NCBI RefSeq assembly: GCF_905212195.1
Contig: NZ_CAJMDQ010000041.1
Coordinates: 1 to 21,243, forward strand
Length of the DNA: 21,243 bases
Origin: an uncultured Anaerotignum sp.
Lineage (GTDB): Bacteria; Bacillota; Clostridia; Lachnospirales; Anaerotignaceae
Direction: 5' to 3'
Every line of letters begins with the position of its first letter. The first letter of the stretch is position 1. A program made the position numbers and the translations under genes. Positions 7,154 through 13,777 of this stretch are shown piece by piece. The notes under the pieces are model-generated. The model made no database searches. It was given only the letters and a program-made list of their open reading frames with translations, and was not told where the DNA came from.

Positions 7154-7349
7154 CCATTTTTGTCTTTTTTGAGCAAACATTTATCCGTATGACAAATACA
7201 ATCACGTTTTTTGCAGAATTTTCGTCAGTATTGCCTTTTTTTGAACTGTATTCTTTATTGGGCTGCCTTTTGGCAAAGAAATACATTTTATCCCCTGTAC
7301 ATTTGTTCATTTGAAATGTGATATACTCACAGAACAAAATCTAGCACAC

Positions 7350-7358
7350 TGCTATACT
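7350..7358 (+). promoter_or_regulatory. Extended -10 promoter of the DUF6132 gene
   Basis: TGCTATACT is an extended -10 (TGn plus TATACT) 23 bases before the start codon. The -35 position is poor, so this is a moderate candidate. Confidence 0.4.
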
Positions 7359-7381
7359 ATAAACAAAGGAAGGTGATCTAT

Positions 7382-7615
7382 ATGTCATACAAATCGTTTT
7401 TACAGCGCAATTTTGGAATGTTCTTTTTTGTCACATTAGGTTTGATTGCTGGTTTTCTTTACTATAAATATGTTGGCTGTGTTTCCGGTACATGTCCCAT
7501 CACTGCCAATCCCATCATGTCTGTGCTTTACGGCGGCATTCTAGGCGGGCTGTTCCACAGCATCATTACAGAAATTTTCATTCCTATGTCAAAAAGAAAA
7601 CATCTGGACAAATAA
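7382..7615 (+). CDS. DUF6132-like small membrane protein
   Basis: This 77-residue protein has two predicted transmembrane helices, about residues 11-28 (FFFVTLGLIAGFLYYKY) and 45-63 (SVLYGGILGGLFHSIITEI). Between them is the signature VGCVSGTCPITANPIMS with two cysteines, which I recognise from the DUF6132 family; related two-helix segments also occur near rhodanese-type proteins. The invariant-looking CxxGxCPIT-NP loop suggests a cysteine-based role, perhaps sulfur or redox linked, but no function is proven. A GTG at 7373 is in frame but lies inside the Shine-Dalgarno GGAAGGTGA (7368-7376), so ATG 7382 is the start. The gene converges on a rhodanese gene, which fits the recurring association. 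Confidence 0.75.
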   Translation: MSYKSFLQRNFGMFFFVTLGLIAGFLYYKYVGCVSGTCPITANPIMSVLYGGILGGLFHSIITEIFIPMSKRKHLDK

Positions 7616-7618
7616 AAG

Positions 7619-7659
7619 AAAGCTGAAATCCCTATAACCTAAAGGATTTCAGCTTTTTT
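7619..7659 (+). terminator. Terminator of the DUF6132 gene
   Basis: AAAGCTGAAATCC (7619-7631) pairs perfectly with GGATTTCAGCTTT (7644-7656) and is followed by T residues. It starts four bases beyond the stop codon. Confidence 0.88.
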
Positions 7660-7698
7660 ATTTTTACAAAGATTTTATTTACAAAAGCTACTATTAAA

Positions 7699-7731
7699 AT
7701 TCCTCTGAAGAAACGTTTTCTTAAGGGGAAT
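7699..7731 (-). terminator. Probable terminator of the uppP-rhodanese transcript
   Basis: ATTCC/GGAAT outer arms and an AAGAAA-ACG-TTTCTT inner stem form a hairpin with one internal loop. On the minus strand it is followed by TTTTAATAG. It lies about 24 bases past the rhodanese stop. Confidence 0.6.
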
Positions 7732-7754
7732 CTGATTTGAATCACTTTTTATGC

Positions 7755-8063
7755 TTATTTTTCCAATTCGCCTCGATACTGACCAATGGCACCCATATTT
7801 TTCACATTCTGGAAGCCTTTCTGCTCCAAAAATCCCATTGCCATTTTGCTTCTGCCGCCGCTGAGGCAGTACAGATACAGAGGCGTATCTTTCTCATAAT
7901 TGACTGTATTGATCTGGGAGGTTGGAATGTTAATGCTGCCGGGTACATGTCCCTGCATGTATTCATCAGGCTCCCGTACATCAATGACAACTGCGTTCTT
8001 TGTATCCTTTGCCTCCTGCAGCAATGTCATAAAGTCTGGTTTTTTTCCAAACAGTCCAAACAT
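7755..8063 (-). CDS. Single-domain rhodanese-like protein
   Basis: This 102-residue protein is one rhodanese homology domain. The hallmarks are VVIDVREPDEYMQGHVPGSINIP near the N-terminus and the active-site loop CLSGGRS, with the persulfide-forming cysteine at residue 66. Such proteins carry sulfane sulfur on the cysteine and pass it to cyanide, thiols or biosynthetic enzymes. The short N-terminal MFGLFGKKPD is not a clear signal peptide, so a cytosolic location is likely. It lies 38 bases downstream of uppP and probably shares its transcript, though no functional link is evident. It converges on the Cys-containing DUF6132 gene, a combination that hints at a sulfur-handling pair. Confidence 0.88.
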   Translation of the reverse strand: MFGLFGKKPDFMTLLQEAKDTKNAVVIDVREPDEYMQGHVPGSINIPTSQINTVNYEKDTPLYLYCLSGGRSKMAMGFLEQKGFQNVKNMGAIGQYRGELEK

Positions 8064-8101
8064 TTGTTTTTCATCCTTCTTTCTTTTGTATCACAAACTC
8101 A

Positions 8102-8962
8102 TTATTTTGCAATCAAACCAAAATAAAGCAGTACCACAATACCTAAAACAATACGGTACCAGCCAAAGACTTTGAAGTCATGTTTCTTGATGTAACCCAT
8201 AAGGAATTTGATTACAAGAATGGATACCACAAAAGCTACAATCATACCAGTCAGCAGAATGGCAACTTCCATACCAGTAAAATGGAAGCCAAACTGTACA
8301 ATCTTCAGCAAACTTGCACCGAACATAACGGGAATTGCCAAAAAGAATGTAAATTCCGCCGCTACGGTTCTGGATACACCCAAAAGCAGTGCACCAACGA
8401 TGGTCGCACCGGAACGGGATGTACCGGGGAAAATTGCCGCGATAAGCTGGAATACACCAATCAAAAGTGCAAGCTGGAATGTGATTTCTTCCAAACTGTT
8501 AACACGTGCCCGTTTTCCTTTATGGCGTGTTTCGATAATCAAAAACGCGATACCAAAAACAATCAGTGCAATGGCAACGGTGGTATAGTTGTAAAACAAT
8601 GCTTCAAACTTCTCATTAAACAACAGCCCGATAACTGCCGCCGGCACACAGGCAACCAGAATCTTCAGCCACAGCATCACGATATCCATACGCAGATAAG
8701 AAATCAACCCCGTCCGAATTCTTCTGGGGTCATAAGGCGGTTTCTGGAAAGGAAAAATGGAATTCCAGAATATTACCACAACTGCCAGAATGGCACCAAG
8801 CTGGATCACAACCTCAAACATACTGTAGAATTCTTCCGATACCTGCAAAGGCATAAATTCATTGAACAGAATCATATGCCCCGTACTGCTGATAGGCAGC
8901 CATTCCGTGATGCCTTCGATGACACCGAAAAGCGCTGCTTTCAATAATTCAATCAAGTTCAT
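8102..8962 (-). CDS. uppP: Undecaprenyl-diphosphatase (UppP/BacA)
   Basis: This 286-residue polytopic membrane enzyme dephosphorylates undecaprenyl diphosphate to recycle the lipid carrier for peptidoglycan and other wall polymers. Loss or excess changes bacitracin sensitivity. The two family signatures are intact: EGITEWLPISSTGH (Glu16, Glu20, His30) and PGTSRSGAT (179-187, with Arg183). About eight hydrophobic helices are visible. The length is normal (about 265-290). The ATG at 8962 has GAGAGGTAG upstream. The following rhodanese gene is probably co-transcribed. Wall-polymer genes elsewhere in this window would depend on the same lipid carrier, but they are not linked to it. Confidence 0.95.
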   Translation of the reverse strand: MNLIELLKAALFGVIEGITEWLPISSTGHMILFNEFMPLQVSEEFYSMFEVVIQLGAILAVVVIFWNSIFPFQKPPYDPRRIRTGLISYLRMDIVMLWLKILVACVPAAVIGLLFNEKFEALFYNYTTVAIALIVFGIAFLIIETRHKGKRARVNSLEEITFQLALLIGVFQLIAAIFPGTSRSGATIVGALLLGVSRTVAAEFTFFLAIPVMFGASLLKIVQFGFHFTGMEVAILLTGMIVAFVVSILVIKFLMGYIKKHDFKVFGWYRIVLGIVVLLYFGLIAK

Positions 8963-8998
8963 ACGCTACCTCTCTTTTTCATTATTTTTGCGTTTTCT

Positions 8999-9004
8999 AT
9001 TATA
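8999..9004 (-). promoter_or_regulatory. -10 element of a uppP promoter
   Basis: The minus strand carries a consensus TATAAT 36 bases before the uppP start codon. The -35 at 17 bases is weak, so only the -10 is annotated. Confidence 0.45.
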
Positions 9005-9049
9005 CTTGGTTTTACCAGAAATATCCACTAAACATAAGATTTTTCTTTC

Positions 9050-10003
9050 TTAAGATTTCTTTATATCTGATGCAAAGTCAGCTTGTTCCAGTAAAATCGA
9101 TACCGCAGCGTAATATTCTGCCAAAGAATTGGCTTTCTTGATTTTTTTGATACGTTTATCTTCTCCTGCAAAAAGGCTTTCCCAGTATGCCCATAATTCC
9201 TTCATTTTGAACAATACATTCCGGTCACCAGACATGATTTCCTCATAGCCATGACAGATACGATTGTGAAAAGAAAGGAATTCCTCTTTTGTGCAGGGAT
9301 TTCCACCCTTTATCTGACGAACCAACGCCGGATTGGCCATAAGTCCGCGCCCCAGCATCACAGATTGAATCTGCGGGAAACGCTGACAGATTCGCTCATA
9401 ATCTTCCACGGAAAAAATGTCACCGTTGTAGCAAAGAGGAAAGGGACTTTCCTTGGCGGCAACCTCAAAAGCATCCAGACGGGGTTCATATTTATAGTAG
9501 TCTTCCCGAATACGGGCATGGAGAATCCATTCTTTCACTGGATACGGACGAAATAGTTCCAGCAATTCCACAATTTCCATAGGGTCACACATACCCAATC
9601 TTGTTTTGAGAGAAACAGGAATGGGGGTATATTCGTAAACCTCATCCAGAAAAGTACGCAGTTTTTCTTTTTCTCCCAAAAAGCCTGCGCCCTTTCCTTT
9701 TGTCACCACTGTCGCCGAAGGGCAGCCCAGATTCAGATTCACTTCCTCATATCCCATATCTGCCAATACCTTTGCTGCCTGCAAAAACTGTGTGGCATTG
9801 TTTGTCAAGATTTGGGGAATCAGAGGGATATTCCGATTATTTTCCGGCAGAACATCCCGTTTTTCCTTTGGGCTCATAGGGCGATTCTGATTAGGCGATA
9901 TAAATGGTGTATAGTAACGATCTACAGAAGGAAAACAGGCATGATGGGCATTCCGAAAGACGTAGCCTGTAATTCCTTCCATAGGCGCGAAATAAAATTT
10001 CAT
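9050..10003 (-). CDS. tRNA-dihydrouridine synthase (Dus family)
   Basis: This 317-residue FMN-dependent TIM-barrel enzyme reduces specific uridines in tRNA to dihydrouridine. Visible family elements are YFAPMEGITGYVFRNAH at the N-terminus, NLNLGCPSATVVTKGKGAGFL with the catalytic acid Cys94 and the FMN-binding lysine region, VSLKTRLGM, LHARIREDYYK, CYNGDIFS and VMLGRGLMANPAL. The organisation is closest to the Dus enzymes of Firmicutes and to DusC; the uridine position modified cannot be assigned. The ATG overlaps the last base of the ClC-type gene stop (TGATG), so translation is probably coupled to it. It therefore likely sits under the fluoride riboswitch as the second gene of that transcript, an unexpected partner. 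Confidence 0.92.
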   Translation of the reverse strand: MKFYFAPMEGITGYVFRNAHHACFPSVDRYYTPFISPNQNRPMSPKEKRDVLPENNRNIPLIPQILTNNATQFLQAAKVLADMGYEEVNLNLGCPSATVVTKGKGAGFLGEKEKLRTFLDEVYEYTPIPVSLKTRLGMCDPMEIVELLELFRPYPVKEWILHARIREDYYKYEPRLDAFEVAAKESPFPLCYNGDIFSVEDYERICQRFPQIQSVMLGRGLMANPALVRQIKGGNPCTKEEFLSFHNRICHGYEEIMSGDRNVLFKMKELWAYWESLFAGEDKRIKKIKKANSLAEYYAAVSILLEQADFASDIKKS

Positions 10004-11256
10004 CAGATAGATTTCTCCTTTCTTTTTGCCAACTGCAATAAGGATTTTCTATAGGAACCATGTTTCTGCTTTCCATAAATGGAAGGGAAATGACAGAAGA
10101 TATGAGCTGCCAGACAAGCAACCGCAAAAAACGGCAAATACTCATAACCAAAAACTTCCGCACCAATGAAGATAGGTGCCAGAAGTGTATTGGTTGCGCT
10201 TCCGAAAACGGCAGCATACCCCAATGCAGCAGCCAGCATCACTGGCAATCCCATAAAACCAGCTAAAATCACACCTAAGGACGCACCAATAGAAAACAAT
10301 GGTGTCACTTCCCCACCTTGGAATCCCAGAGAAAGTGTAAATACCGTCAGAAGAATTTTCAACAGCCAGTCATAAGCGTAAATGGTATCTCCGTCAAAAG
10401 ATGCGGAAATCAGATTGGTTCCCAGCCCTGTATATCTTCCTTGGTGGAAAAACAACAGCAGAATACTCAATATGATACCACCCAAAAACACGCGCAGCAA
10501 TGGATTTGGCAGGATTTCCGCCAATTTCTTTTTACTTTTTCCCAAAAGGAATGCAAACAGACTACCTACGCAGCCAAAAATCAAACCAATTACAATAAGC
10601 TTTCCTACAAAAACAGGTGTCACTGCCATTTGCAATTCCAAAGGCACCTGAAATTTTTCCAGTCCCAAAAATGCGGAAACAGAAGCCGCTGTAAAAGCTG
10701 CCGTACACATGGGCAGAATGGCACGAAGTGCAAGCTGTCCTACTACAGGCACTTCCATTGCAAAGAAAATCGCTGCCAAAGGTGTACGGAACAGCCCTGC
10801 AAACCCTGCCGCCATACCTGTCAGCAGAAAAATATGTGTGCCATCTTCTATGGAAAAGCGTTTTCCTACCTGATGGGAAACGGTAGCACCCAGCTGTACT
10901 GCTACCCCTTCTCTGCCTGCACTGCCGCCAAATAAATGGGTCAGCCATGTACTAATCATGACAAAGGGAATCAATCGTCTGGGAACTTCTTCATCTTCTC
11001 GATGGCTCACAGAGAGAATCAGGCCCATACCTTCTCCACTTCTGCCGCCATACTTTTTATAAGCCCAGACGATGCCGACGCCTACCAAAGGCAGTGCAGG
11101 CACCAGATAAAATATATGTGCGGTTCGAATATCGCTCACCCAAAGGAGGACTTTACCGAAAATCGTATCCAGACACCCTACCAGTGCCCCAATGACAATC
11201 CCCAATCCTGCCAGCATCAACTGTGTTTTCCACGAACCATAAGCATGTTTTTCCAT
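10003..11256 (-). CDS. ClC-F-type fluoride/proton antiporter (voltage-gated chloride channel family)
   Basis: This is a 417-residue, polytopic CLC-fold transporter. The gating-glutamate motif is GREGVAVQ (Glu116). The usual GSGIP selectivity loop is replaced by GEGMGLI with Met77, and the later GGIFAP-type loop reads GGEVTPLF with Glu316. Met and the extra Glu at these places are the marks of CLC-F exporters, and their spacing matches, as I recall it, Met79/Glu118/Glu318 of the Enterococcus casseliflavus protein. The function, expelling F- in exchange for protons, is strongly supported by the fluoride riboswitch in the leader. The frame remains open upstream into the riboswitch, but ATG 11256, preceded by AAAGGGGAAAG, is the start. 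The stop overlaps the start of the Dus gene. Confidence 0.93.
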   Translation of the reverse strand: MEKHAYGSWKTQLMLAGLGIVIGALVGCLDTIFGKVLLWVSDIRTAHIFYLVPALPLVGVGIVWAYKKYGGRSGEGMGLILSVSHREDEEVPRRLIPFVMISTWLTHLFGGSAGREGVAVQLGATVSHQVGKRFSIEDGTHIFLLTGMAAGFAGLFRTPLAAIFFAMEVPVVGQLALRAILPMCTAAFTAASVSAFLGLEKFQVPLELQMAVTPVFVGKLIVIGLIFGCVGSLFAFLLGKSKKKLAEILPNPLLRVFLGGIILSILLLFFHQGRYTGLGTNLISASFDGDTIYAYDWLLKILLTVFTLSLGFQGGEVTPLFSIGASLGVILAGFMGLPVMLAAALGYAAVFGSATNTLLAPIFIGAEVFGYEYLPFFAVACLAAHIFCHFPSIYGKQKHGSYRKSLLQLAKRKEKSI

Positions 11257-11278
11257 TTCTTTCCCCTTTCTTCCCAAT

Positions 11279-11317
11279 AAAAAAGCCAATGACCCTGTAA
11301 TGATTTTACAGAAGTCA
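11279..11317 (-). terminator. Regulatory terminator hairpin of the fluoride riboswitch
   Basis: On the minus strand TGACTTCTGTAA (complement of 11306-11317) pairs with TTACAGGGTCA (complement of 11290-11300) through CTGTAA/TTACAG and TGAC/GTCA. Six T residues at 11279-11284 follow. The left arm contains the ACUUC used by the aptamer pseudoknot, so ligand binding and termination are mutually exclusive: fluoride should allow read-through. Confidence 0.82.
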
Positions 11318-11366
11318 TCAGCTGTTTCAGCGTTTCCGGCATTGCCGCGGGAGAACCTCATTCCCT
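11311..11366 (-). ncRNA. Fluoride riboswitch aptamer (crcB motif)
   Basis: The minus-strand transcript shows the conserved blocks in order: GGGAAUGAGGUUCUCCC, then AAACGCUG, a short loop, and CAGCUGAUGACUUC. These correspond to the GG-GAUG...CC helix, the AAAC-GCUG stem and the CUGAUG...CUUCU 3' block of the crcB motif. GAGGU (11355-11359) can pair with ACUUC (11311-11315) as the diagnostic pseudoknot. An extra small hairpin CGGCAAUGCCG (11337-11347) sits in the variable joining region. The gene downstream is a CLC-F exporter, the expected target. Confidence 0.92.
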
Positions 11367-11379
11367 TACAATCTTGTGT

Positions 11380-11409
11380 ATTTTACCATAGAACCAAAAT
11401 TTGTGTCAA
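11380..11409 (-). promoter_or_regulatory. Sigma-A promoter of the fluoride-responsive operon
   Basis: On the minus strand a consensus TTGACA (11404-11409) and TAAAAT (11380-11385) are 18 bases apart. The -10 is preceded by TGG, an extended -10 feature. The start point would fall about ten bases before the aptamer, a typical layout. It begins nine bases beyond the stop of the upstream DUF2156 gene. Confidence 0.82.
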
Positions 11410-11417
11410 TGGTGTTT

Positions 11418-12416
11418 TTATTCAGCATCTTCGCTTTCTGCGCCCCAAAGACCTTTTTCTTCGGAAAGGTCACGGAAGCTCAGCAGATATTTTTCTACCA
11501 TATAAGCAGGATTATAAGAGCGTTTTGCCTTTCTCATACCTGCATGACCCATGTCTTCTTCTCTGTTCACATAAGTCACATCCTGACATTCATGGAGTAC
11601 ATACTGCTGGTTAATCATAGGATACAGTCCATCAATATCTGTATCTGCTTTTTCGATATGCACCAGCTGCACATCATCACGCAGGCGTTCCCCTACTGTG
11701 AACGCACCCATTTTACCGTCTACGAAAATAGAACCGCCAGTCAAACCCAGACGTTCCATGTTGTGCAGTGCAAGGGAAACGGACTTTCTTTCGTCTTCCA
11801 GTTCCTTGGTTTCTTCTCTTTCAGAAATCCACTTATCATACAGTGCCATACAGTCGTCAATAAGTGTTGCATCCAATTTACGATATTCATAGTCAGGATG
11901 ATTTGCCAAGAATTTATTGATATGATTTCTTTTGCCATGGAGTTTTTTACCTTTCAGTGTTGCCAGACTTTCTCTTTCATAAACATAGTCCCAAGCAATA
12001 TCTGTAGGCATTGCAAACATTTCAGGGCAAGCTTTCAGCATCATGTCGCGGAAAGGTGTCCAAACAGAACGGAATGTGGGTTCCACACCAGCCTGTTTCA
12101 TATAGTCCGCTGCATCCATGATGGCTTTCCGATAATCCACATCGGCACCTTTTTTCGGGATAGGCGCCCAGAAATAAACAGGCACACCTTCGAAGTCCAG
12201 TTTTACATACAGTACGTTATTCTTTTCGGCAAATTCCATTTTTCCTTCTGTGCCCCAGATAAACAGGTTCGCAAAGGACAAATCAGAGCAATCCATCTGC
12301 CAAGGTTTTGTATAGCTTTCAATCAGTTCCTTTGTTTCCAGTGTAAAGGGACGGAAACAAAATTCGTTTTTACAGTCAGCTTCTACTTCTCTTTCCAAAC
12401 ATTGTGTATACGGCAT
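11418..12416 (-). CDS. DUF2156 domain protein (phosphatidylglycerol lysyltransferase C-terminal-like)
   Basis: This 332-residue protein matches the DUF2156/LPG_synthase_C pattern, a tandem GNAT-like fold related to the soluble domain of MprF and to FemX-type aminoacyltransferases. Recognisable blocks are PWQMDCSDLSFANLFIWG near residues 37-54, KKLHGKRNHINKFLANHPDYEYRKL, and a C-terminal stretch VHIEKADTDIDGLYPMINQQ followed by YVNREEDMGHAGMRKAKRSY. It lacks the membrane domain of MprF, so lipid lysinylation cannot be assumed. Stand-alone members are common in Clostridia and uncharacterised. It follows the GNAT gene by 17 bases with GGAGG nine bases before its ATG, so the two form an operon and may act on related substrates. 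Confidence 0.85.
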   Translation of the reverse strand: MPYTQCLEREVEADCKNEFCFRPFTLETKELIESYTKPWQMDCSDLSFANLFIWGTEGKMEFAEKNNVLYVKLDFEGVPVYFWAPIPKKGADVDYRKAIMDAADYMKQAGVEPTFRSVWTPFRDMMLKACPEMFAMPTDIAWDYVYERESLATLKGKKLHGKRNHINKFLANHPDYEYRKLDATLIDDCMALYDKWISEREETKELEDERKSVSLALHNMERLGLTGGSIFVDGKMGAFTVGERLRDDVQLVHIEKADTDIDGLYPMINQQYVLHECQDVTYVNREEDMGHAGMRKAKRSYNPAYMVEKYLLSFRDLSEEKGLWGAESEDAE

Positions 12417-12433
12417 GTTTTTCAGCCTCCATT

Positions 12434-13531
12434 TTAATATTCATCAATAATATAACAGTTACATTTTGGTAATTTCTCGTTGATTTCCTGAAATCCCGCT
12501 TCATCATATATATGCACATAGGGTCGCTGGCTTTCCAAATCGGTATATCCCACCAGCACTTGCAGCAATCTTCCCGCAGGAATGGAAAAAGCAGGCGTTT
12601 TTTCTGTTTTCTCACCACTCAGCAGAAAACAGCCATTGTTTTCTGGAACCACATGATCTTCCACAGCAAAAGCTGCTTTTCCATCAAGTTCCAGTGCCTT
12701 CAACAGCACTTGCAAATTCGTCAGACCCATAACACCTTTCTGTTTTACCTCTTTCTGGGCAAAGCCAAAAGTAATTTGGGATTCAGGCGCAAGTTTTACA
12801 GATAATGACAAACCTTCGCATTCTGCAAAAATACCTGTCAGTACTTTCTGCAAAGCGTCGTCATCTCCAACCGCTTCCACACAGATCAATTCTGTTTCTG
12901 TCTGATAATAAAACACATAAGCTTCTACAGCATCTTTTCCATAAGCCATGCATTTTCCGCCGTCAGCGTTGTAGTCCGCACATTTACGCAGGAAATCTGC
13001 TTCTGTACGGTAGATAATGCCGCTGTATTTCTTTGCAAAGTCTGTATAGCAAGGAAATGCTTTTGTGTATTCTTCCGGCTCTAAAGGATAAACACCTTCT
13101 ACAGCTGTCACTTCCGGTATTTTTTCTGCTGTCAGATAACAAGCATCTGCCACAGGATAATGTCCAAAGGAAAAATAACTGGGCAGAACCGCCGGTGTAT
13201 GAACAGCTACACCATAGCCTTTTTTCTGCAAAAGCTGCATATCATAGGGGAAAATTCTTCCCATATATCCCTTCTTTCGATGATCTGGATGGGTGCAGAC
13301 ACCACAAAGCATAGTGCCTTTTACCGCCTTTCCACGGATTCCAATGGTATAGGGAAATGCCTGCATACATGCCGCGAAAACATCATCGGCTTTCAGGCAG
13401 ACAGAGAGAGAAGGCTCAAATCTATGGTGAAAAAACCACTGACAAAAAGCATCGCTGTCACCAAAACAAAGCTGCCACAAATCTGAAAAATCCTGTCGAT
13501 CTTCTAACACAGCACTTCTTACTTCAATCAT
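12434..13531 (-). CDS. GNAT N-acetyltransferase, Eis-like with C-terminal SCP2-type domain
   Basis: This 365-residue protein has an N-terminal GNAT domain: MIEVRSAVLEDRQDFSDLWQ, then the acetyl-CoA-binding strand-loop LCGVCTHPDHRKKGYMGRIF (about residues 95-114) and the substrate-side motif AVHTPAVLPSYFSFGHYPV. A second GNAT-like half and a C-terminal sterol-carrier-like region (about 270-350, with LLQVLVGYTDL) give the three-part build of the Eis family. Eis proteins acetylate aminoglycosides or protein/peptide amines; the natural substrate here is unknown. The promoter is a near-consensus sigma-A type with a Fur-like inverted repeat just upstream of the -35. It is the first gene of an operon with the DUF2156 protein. 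Confidence 0.85.
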   Translation of the reverse strand: MIEVRSAVLEDRQDFSDLWQLCFGDSDAFCQWFFHHRFEPSLSVCLKADDVFAACMQAFPYTIGIRGKAVKGTMLCGVCTHPDHRKKGYMGRIFPYDMQLLQKKGYGVAVHTPAVLPSYFSFGHYPVADACYLTAEKIPEVTAVEGVYPLEPEEYTKAFPCYTDFAKKYSGIIYRTEADFLRKCADYNADGGKCMAYGKDAVEAYVFYYQTETELICVEAVGDDDALQKVLTGIFAECEGLSLSVKLAPESQITFGFAQKEVKQKGVMGLTNLQVLLKALELDGKAAFAVEDHVVPENNGCFLLSGEKTEKTPAFSIPAGRLLQVLVGYTDLESQRPYVHIYDEAGFQEINEKLPKCNCYIIDEY

Positions 13532-13565
13532 TTTTCACCAGCCTTCTTTCCTACTTTTTAAGTAT

Positions 13566-13594
13566 ATTTTACAGGAATGTAAAAGAAAAGTCAA
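13566..13594 (-). promoter_or_regulatory. Sigma-A promoter of the GNAT-DUF2156 operon
   Basis: On the minus strand TTGACT (13589-13594) and TAAAAT (13566-13571) are 17 bases apart, giving a leader of about 28 bases before the ATG at 13531. Confidence 0.75.
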
Positions 13595-13595
13595 A

Positions 13596-13610
13596 TAATA
13601 ATTATTATCA
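13596..13610 (-). promoter_or_regulatory. Fur-like 7-1-7 inverted repeat (putative operator)
   Basis: On the minus strand the site reads TGATAATAATTATTA and matches the Bacillus-type Fur box TGATAATNATTATCA at 13 of 14 specified positions. Flanking TCAAAT/ATTTGA arms extend the symmetry. It sits one base upstream of the -35 element, where a bound repressor could block polymerase. PerR boxes are similar, so the regulator could be Fur or another family member. Confidence 0.55.
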
Positions 13611-13777
13611 TTTGATAGATTTTGTAAATTTATGTTTGATACATATCACTTTTACACATATCTTTCAGATGCACTCGTAAAAAGAAGGTGTTTTGGTTAG
13701 ACAAATTCCTTCTCAAAATAAAAATCAGGTTTTAATGCCCGAAAAGAGAGCAATTTCAAAAGAAAATTCAGAACTTT

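Larger units (their letters stand above)
7070..7381. other. Intergenic region between divergent hom and DUF6132 genes
   Basis: This roughly 310-base AT-rich stretch holds the hom promoter (7126-7153, minus) and an extended -10 for the DUF6132 gene (7350-7358, plus). A 65-codon minus-strand frame in the middle has no ribosome site and no recognisable protein features. I see no RNA gene or riboswitch fold. Confidence 0.6.

Noticed and set aside
7140..7337. 65-codon minus-strand open frame between hom and the DUF6132 gene
   Set aside because: It has no ribosome site, a biased Lys/Asn composition expected of AT-rich noncoding DNA, and covers the hom -35 element.
11376..12437. 353-codon plus-strand open frame opposite the DUF2156 gene
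   Set aside because: Its Phe/Cys/His-rich composition, lack of a ribosome site and complete overlap with a well-supported gene mark it as a shadow.
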